In this document: one piece after another, positions 14,101-15,520 of the stretch
How the letters are laid out: the number at the start of each line of letters is the position of its first letter
Position numbering within the stretch: the stretch's first letter is position 1
NCBI GenBank assembly: GCA_037134755.1
Contig: JBAXLO010000104.1
Span: 1-15,520, forward strand
DNA length: 15,520 bases
Direction of reading: 5' to 3'
Source: JBAXLO01 sp037134755
Lineage (GTDB): Bacteria; Bacteroidota; Bacteroidia; Bacteroidales; JACABE01
Made by a program: the position numbers and the translations under genes
Notes under the pieces: model-generated
Seen by the model: the letters and a program-made list of their open reading frames with translations, nothing else
What the model was told of the DNA's origin: nothing
The model's database searches: none

Positions 14101-15520
14101 TATTGGATAAAGATTATCAACAATAAAAGAAGAAATATTTACGGAAGAAAAAACTTCATTTGCTTTCTTGGTTTGAACACCCAGATTAGTAATCTTTATC
14201 TTTGAGAGCTTACGCAATTCTATTCCACTAATTTTAACAGTAGAACCATTTGTATAATTAGTTATCGATGCATTTATCGTGACTTTACTAATGGTGTCTG
14301 GCACATCAAAATCAACATAATATTTAGTCCATATTGATTGGTTAGCGGGTATCTTCTTATAAGTAATTACTGATGATTCGGGAAAAGTTATTTTAAACTG
14401 TATGGAGTCGATGCCTGCTCCCTTTGCCCAAGCAAACAATCTGTTAGTACCTTTCTCTATTCCACATAGGTTTTGAACCTCACATAAAGTACCACTTGAA
14501 GTCTTATAAAAAGATTTATTGCCACTTATAGCCACACCATCAATGGTATCCATAGTAGCAGGATTATAAAATCCATCAGGTAGATTATTAGAATCTAAAT
14601 CAACATTAAATGCCGGGAATGTATTTACAAAAGGATTAGCAGTACTATCATAAAGAACACTCGCCCATTCTCTATAGGTCTTTACAGGGATGTTCTTTTT
14701 TTGCAACCAATAGAGCAAGCTATCCATCTTAGATAGAAAAGTTGTAATAGAATTATACAGATAACTTTGCCCAATAAGCACATTATGTTTTGCTATCCCG
14801 TTTGCAATGGTAGTTTTAAGGGACTGCAAGGTAGAACTCTCTTCAGTAAAATCGCCACCTTGCATTCCAAATCTTTTTTCTTTGGAAGGATCATATTCAT
14901 TGTAACACTTATATGCATTAAGCTGATAGGACGAACCTCCTTTATAATTATTAAGATCTCCCCAGGCTTCTTTTATTTCTTTCTTTGTAAAATACGGAAT
15001 TGTAGAGCTGCTGGGATGTATAAATGTTTTGGGCAAAGGCAAATTGTATTGATTACAGAGATTTATATCGCGAAAAGCAATTATTTCTCTTGATTCAACA
15101 GGCAAATGAATATCATATTGCGTAAGCTTATAATAAATAAGACCCGAAGCATCAGCCAAACTAATTGTTTCGTTCCAGAAAGATTTTAACAAAAGCGTAT
15201 CTTTATCAGAAGTTATTTTGTTAAGCGCACTCGAATAGGTAAATACTTTATTTAAAGCAGGGATATAAATTGCAAAATAATTTGGAGTACCATTAATATT
15301 ATAAAAAGCCCCTGTGTCATGGCTTATTAATTGGGTTCCATTCACAATATCAACCAATCCGGCAGCCTGTGTGTAAGTAAAATTGCTATTATATTTAAGA
15401 CAAATCTTTGTGCCATTAATATGATCAACAAAAGGATTGCCCGAATAGGCAGTTGTGTCACTATAGTTAAGCACTTTAATATAATTAGTAGTGCCCGAAG
15501 GGGTACGATCAAGTAATTCG
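11119..15520 (-). CDS. Giant T9SS-secreted multidomain protein, 5' end beyond the window
   Basis: At least 1,466 residues; the frame stays open to the right edge, so the GTG at 15474 is only an internal codon and the true start and signal peptide are outside. Numbering from 15474: residues 1-280 include NLPLPKTFIHP (144-154) and KNIPVKTYREWASVLYD (260-276), reminiscent of the second half of a NodB-like deacetylase barrel (tentative). Residues about 290-422 resemble a carbohydrate-binding jelly roll. Residues about 423-515 are beta-rich, and about 515-660 look like PKD/Ig-like segments. Six related Ig-like units (about 663-1190), two divergent ones (to 1361) and a type A T9SS sorting domain (1375-1451, starting YTVYPNPAKDNIYLEI) complete it. 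The sorting tail predicts export through the type IX system and attachment to, or release from, the cell surface. The enzyme assignment is uncertain; the secretion route is well supported. Confidence 0.88.
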   Translation of the reverse strand, partial: ELLDRTPSGTTNYIKVLNYSDTTAYSGNPFVDHINGTKICLKYNSNFTYTQAAGLVDIVNGTQLISHDTGAFYNINGTPNYFAIYIPALNKVFTYSSALNKITSDKDTLLLKSFWNETISLADASGLIYYKLTQYDIHLPVESREIIAFRDINLCNQYNLPLPKTFIHPSSSTIPYFTKKEIKEAWGDLNNYKGGSSYQLNAYKCYNEYDPSKEKRFGMQGGDFTEESSTLQSLKTTIANGIAKHNVLIGQSYLYNSITTFLSKMDSLLYWLQKKNIPVKTYREWASVLYDSTANPFVNTFPAFNVDLDSNNLPDGFYNPATMDTIDGVAISGNKSFYKTSSGTLCEVQNLCGIEKGTNRLFAWAKGAGIDSIQFKITFPESSVITYKKIPANQSIWTKYYVDFDVPDTISKVTINASITNYTNGSTVKISGIELRKLSKIKITNLGVQTKKANEVFSSVNISSFIVDNLYPISQITISKGTGNQLTFAMDTNNILSITKPSIFWIGKDSVKIKVTNPDQTSDSTYLVFQSIPSYICMNDSIHINMNPGALNYIWTSQPTDNTLLAGNHSSQFVSPKLNTDYQIKVVNSPGDTSIYQVSVTVFNLPVVDAGNNITSCLYDTITLTAVGASTYSWNKNIVQGQAFALITQGFYKVIGTDINGCKASDSLLIIAVPSLVTGSIDTIAPICYNTTSTLHLSNNYGSIQWQIYSGNQWVDIPTANQASYTTTNLTSSTNYRAKIYNNYCTPKYSAAATVIVYQTAIGGTIIADSIVCDGLTTTILLTGNNGDIEWQSSLDGINGWTTFGNSLMNNPTIYTPPITQTTYFRAIVSLGVCSSSYSTIDSIITYPQPLGGTINHSLGNICSNNTTNLTLTGYNGNIQWQMSQNNGTTWTTISGDTVAQIITPVLTTTTLFRSSVSNTYCYASHSPYDIINVDSLSKSGTLTVTSPICQGTGSFLNLNGYRGNTIKWLQSSDSINWVNALGVPSSNSFATAIINTNTWYKAIVTNNTCPSDTGLSKQVKTDSVSIGGTSFANNSPICTGDSTWLNVSNYRGNIQWQMSYNMGQTFNNVFAGYTGANSPILNTPALTSTLVFRASVKNGLCVAAYSNPDTILVNQMTAPGYATATSPICINTSTKIYLNSFLGQIQWQKSLDTLNWVNVSTGTNFNSSPYTTDTLLVNTYYRAMVKNGVCPAKYSLYDTVVIFPIKTPSISIAMIAGSNPQCMPGDTVVYKAIAVNAGLAPIYQWYKSFANIGTNDSICKILPQNNDKIKCRITSSYLCPSVSQLFSNIDSIKVNPLPVINFNLPPFQDTVCSTLDPFMISGGNPYGGTYSGIGVISNAFYPLIGGLGLDTIYYVYTITSTGCTDSSGKPIMVVYCPGINEFNTTMDYTVYPNPAKDNIYLEIPLSIIDAEISIENISGEIINTYHYRFNNTNKFTINVNKFARGMYFLKLKSNKYTIVKKLILD
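11122..11352 (-). other. Type IX secretion C-terminal sorting domain
   Basis: The last 77 residues show the type A sorting pattern (Por_Secre_tail): YPNPAKD at the start, a central strand EISIENISGEII, NVNKFARGMYFLKLKSN and a closing VKKLILD. The PNP, the G-x-Y-F-L-K core and the basic terminal strand are all present. It is removed on export by the sortase-like PorU in well-studied species. Confidence 0.92.
11905..13488 (-). repeat. Array of six Ig-like protein repeats of about 85-90 residues
   Basis: Within the giant gene, units begin near residues 663, 748, 837, 925, 1012 and 1105 (numbered from 15474). Each has the order (G)T-x-PIC-x-(5)-L-x-L-x-(N/G)Y-x-G-(N)IQWQ-x-S-(15-25)-TP-x-L-x-x-(T)x-(Y/F)RA-x-V-x-N-x-x-C-x-x-x-YS. 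The two cysteines, in PIC and near NGxC, could form an intradomain disulfide. Units are diverged at DNA level, so this is an old protein repeat and not a recent tandem duplication. Such arrays act as spacers or adhesive stalks; unit number often varies between strains. Confidence 0.9.

Noticed and set aside
15472..15474. GTG as the start of the giant gene
   Set aside because: The same frame continues without a stop to the window edge, and no signal peptide follows this codon, although a T9SS substrate needs one.

Overview
The window looks like a chromosomal segment from an AT-rich member of the Bacteroidota, probably order Bacteroidales or a relative. Four things support this. A very large secreted protein ends in a type IX secretion (T9SS) sorting tail. 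The promoters that can be seen carry the Bacteroidota -7 motif TAnnTTTG. Shine-Dalgarno sequences are essentially absent, with A-rich leaders instead. The gene content (coaX / outer-membrane protein / lptC / CNNM cluster, Bacteroidota-type NodB deacetylase) is typical of the phylum. No rRNA, tRNA, CRISPR array, insertion sequence or phage gene was seen.

Layout. Positions 1-152 (+) are the last 49 codons of a protein ending in a dockerin/EF-hand-like calcium loop, followed by a strong terminator. Positions 241-673 are an AT-rich intergenic stretch with a degenerate 21-bp tandem duplication and a spaced inverted repeat. At 674-1273 (+) is a small gene that resembles only the C-terminal beta-pinwheel part of a type IIA topoisomerase A subunit (GyrA/ParC), with no catalytic domain beside it. 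A four-gene plus-strand operon at 1406-5291 follows: type III pantothenate kinase (coaX), an outer-membrane barrel protein, lipoprotein LptC, and a CNNM/CorC-type membrane protein with CBS domains. It joins coenzyme A synthesis to cell-envelope assembly and ends at a bidirectional hairpin shared with the convergent gapA gene.

From 5417 to the right edge everything lies on the minus strand. Read in transcription order, this is the giant T9SS-secreted multidomain protein (running in from beyond the right edge), a NodB-family polysaccharide deacetylase, a FemAB/GNAT-like acyltransferase, uracil phosphoribosyltransferase (upp), a MacB/FtsX-type ABC permease without an ATPase next to it, and glyceraldehyde-3-phosphate dehydrogenase with its own promoter.

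How the genes fit together. Most are ordinary housekeeping or envelope functions: CoA, LPS transport, glycolysis, pyrimidine salvage. The deacetylase and the acyltransferase are 4 bp apart and probably act together on a cell-surface or secreted glycan. The upstream giant protein may itself carry a deacetylase-like domain and a carbohydrate-binding-like domain. The least ordinary item is the stand-alone topoisomerase C-terminal-domain protein with a 9-bp inverted repeat about 45 bp upstream of its start. The repeats around the gapA 3' end and the shared hairpin core of the two terminators are also worth a second look.
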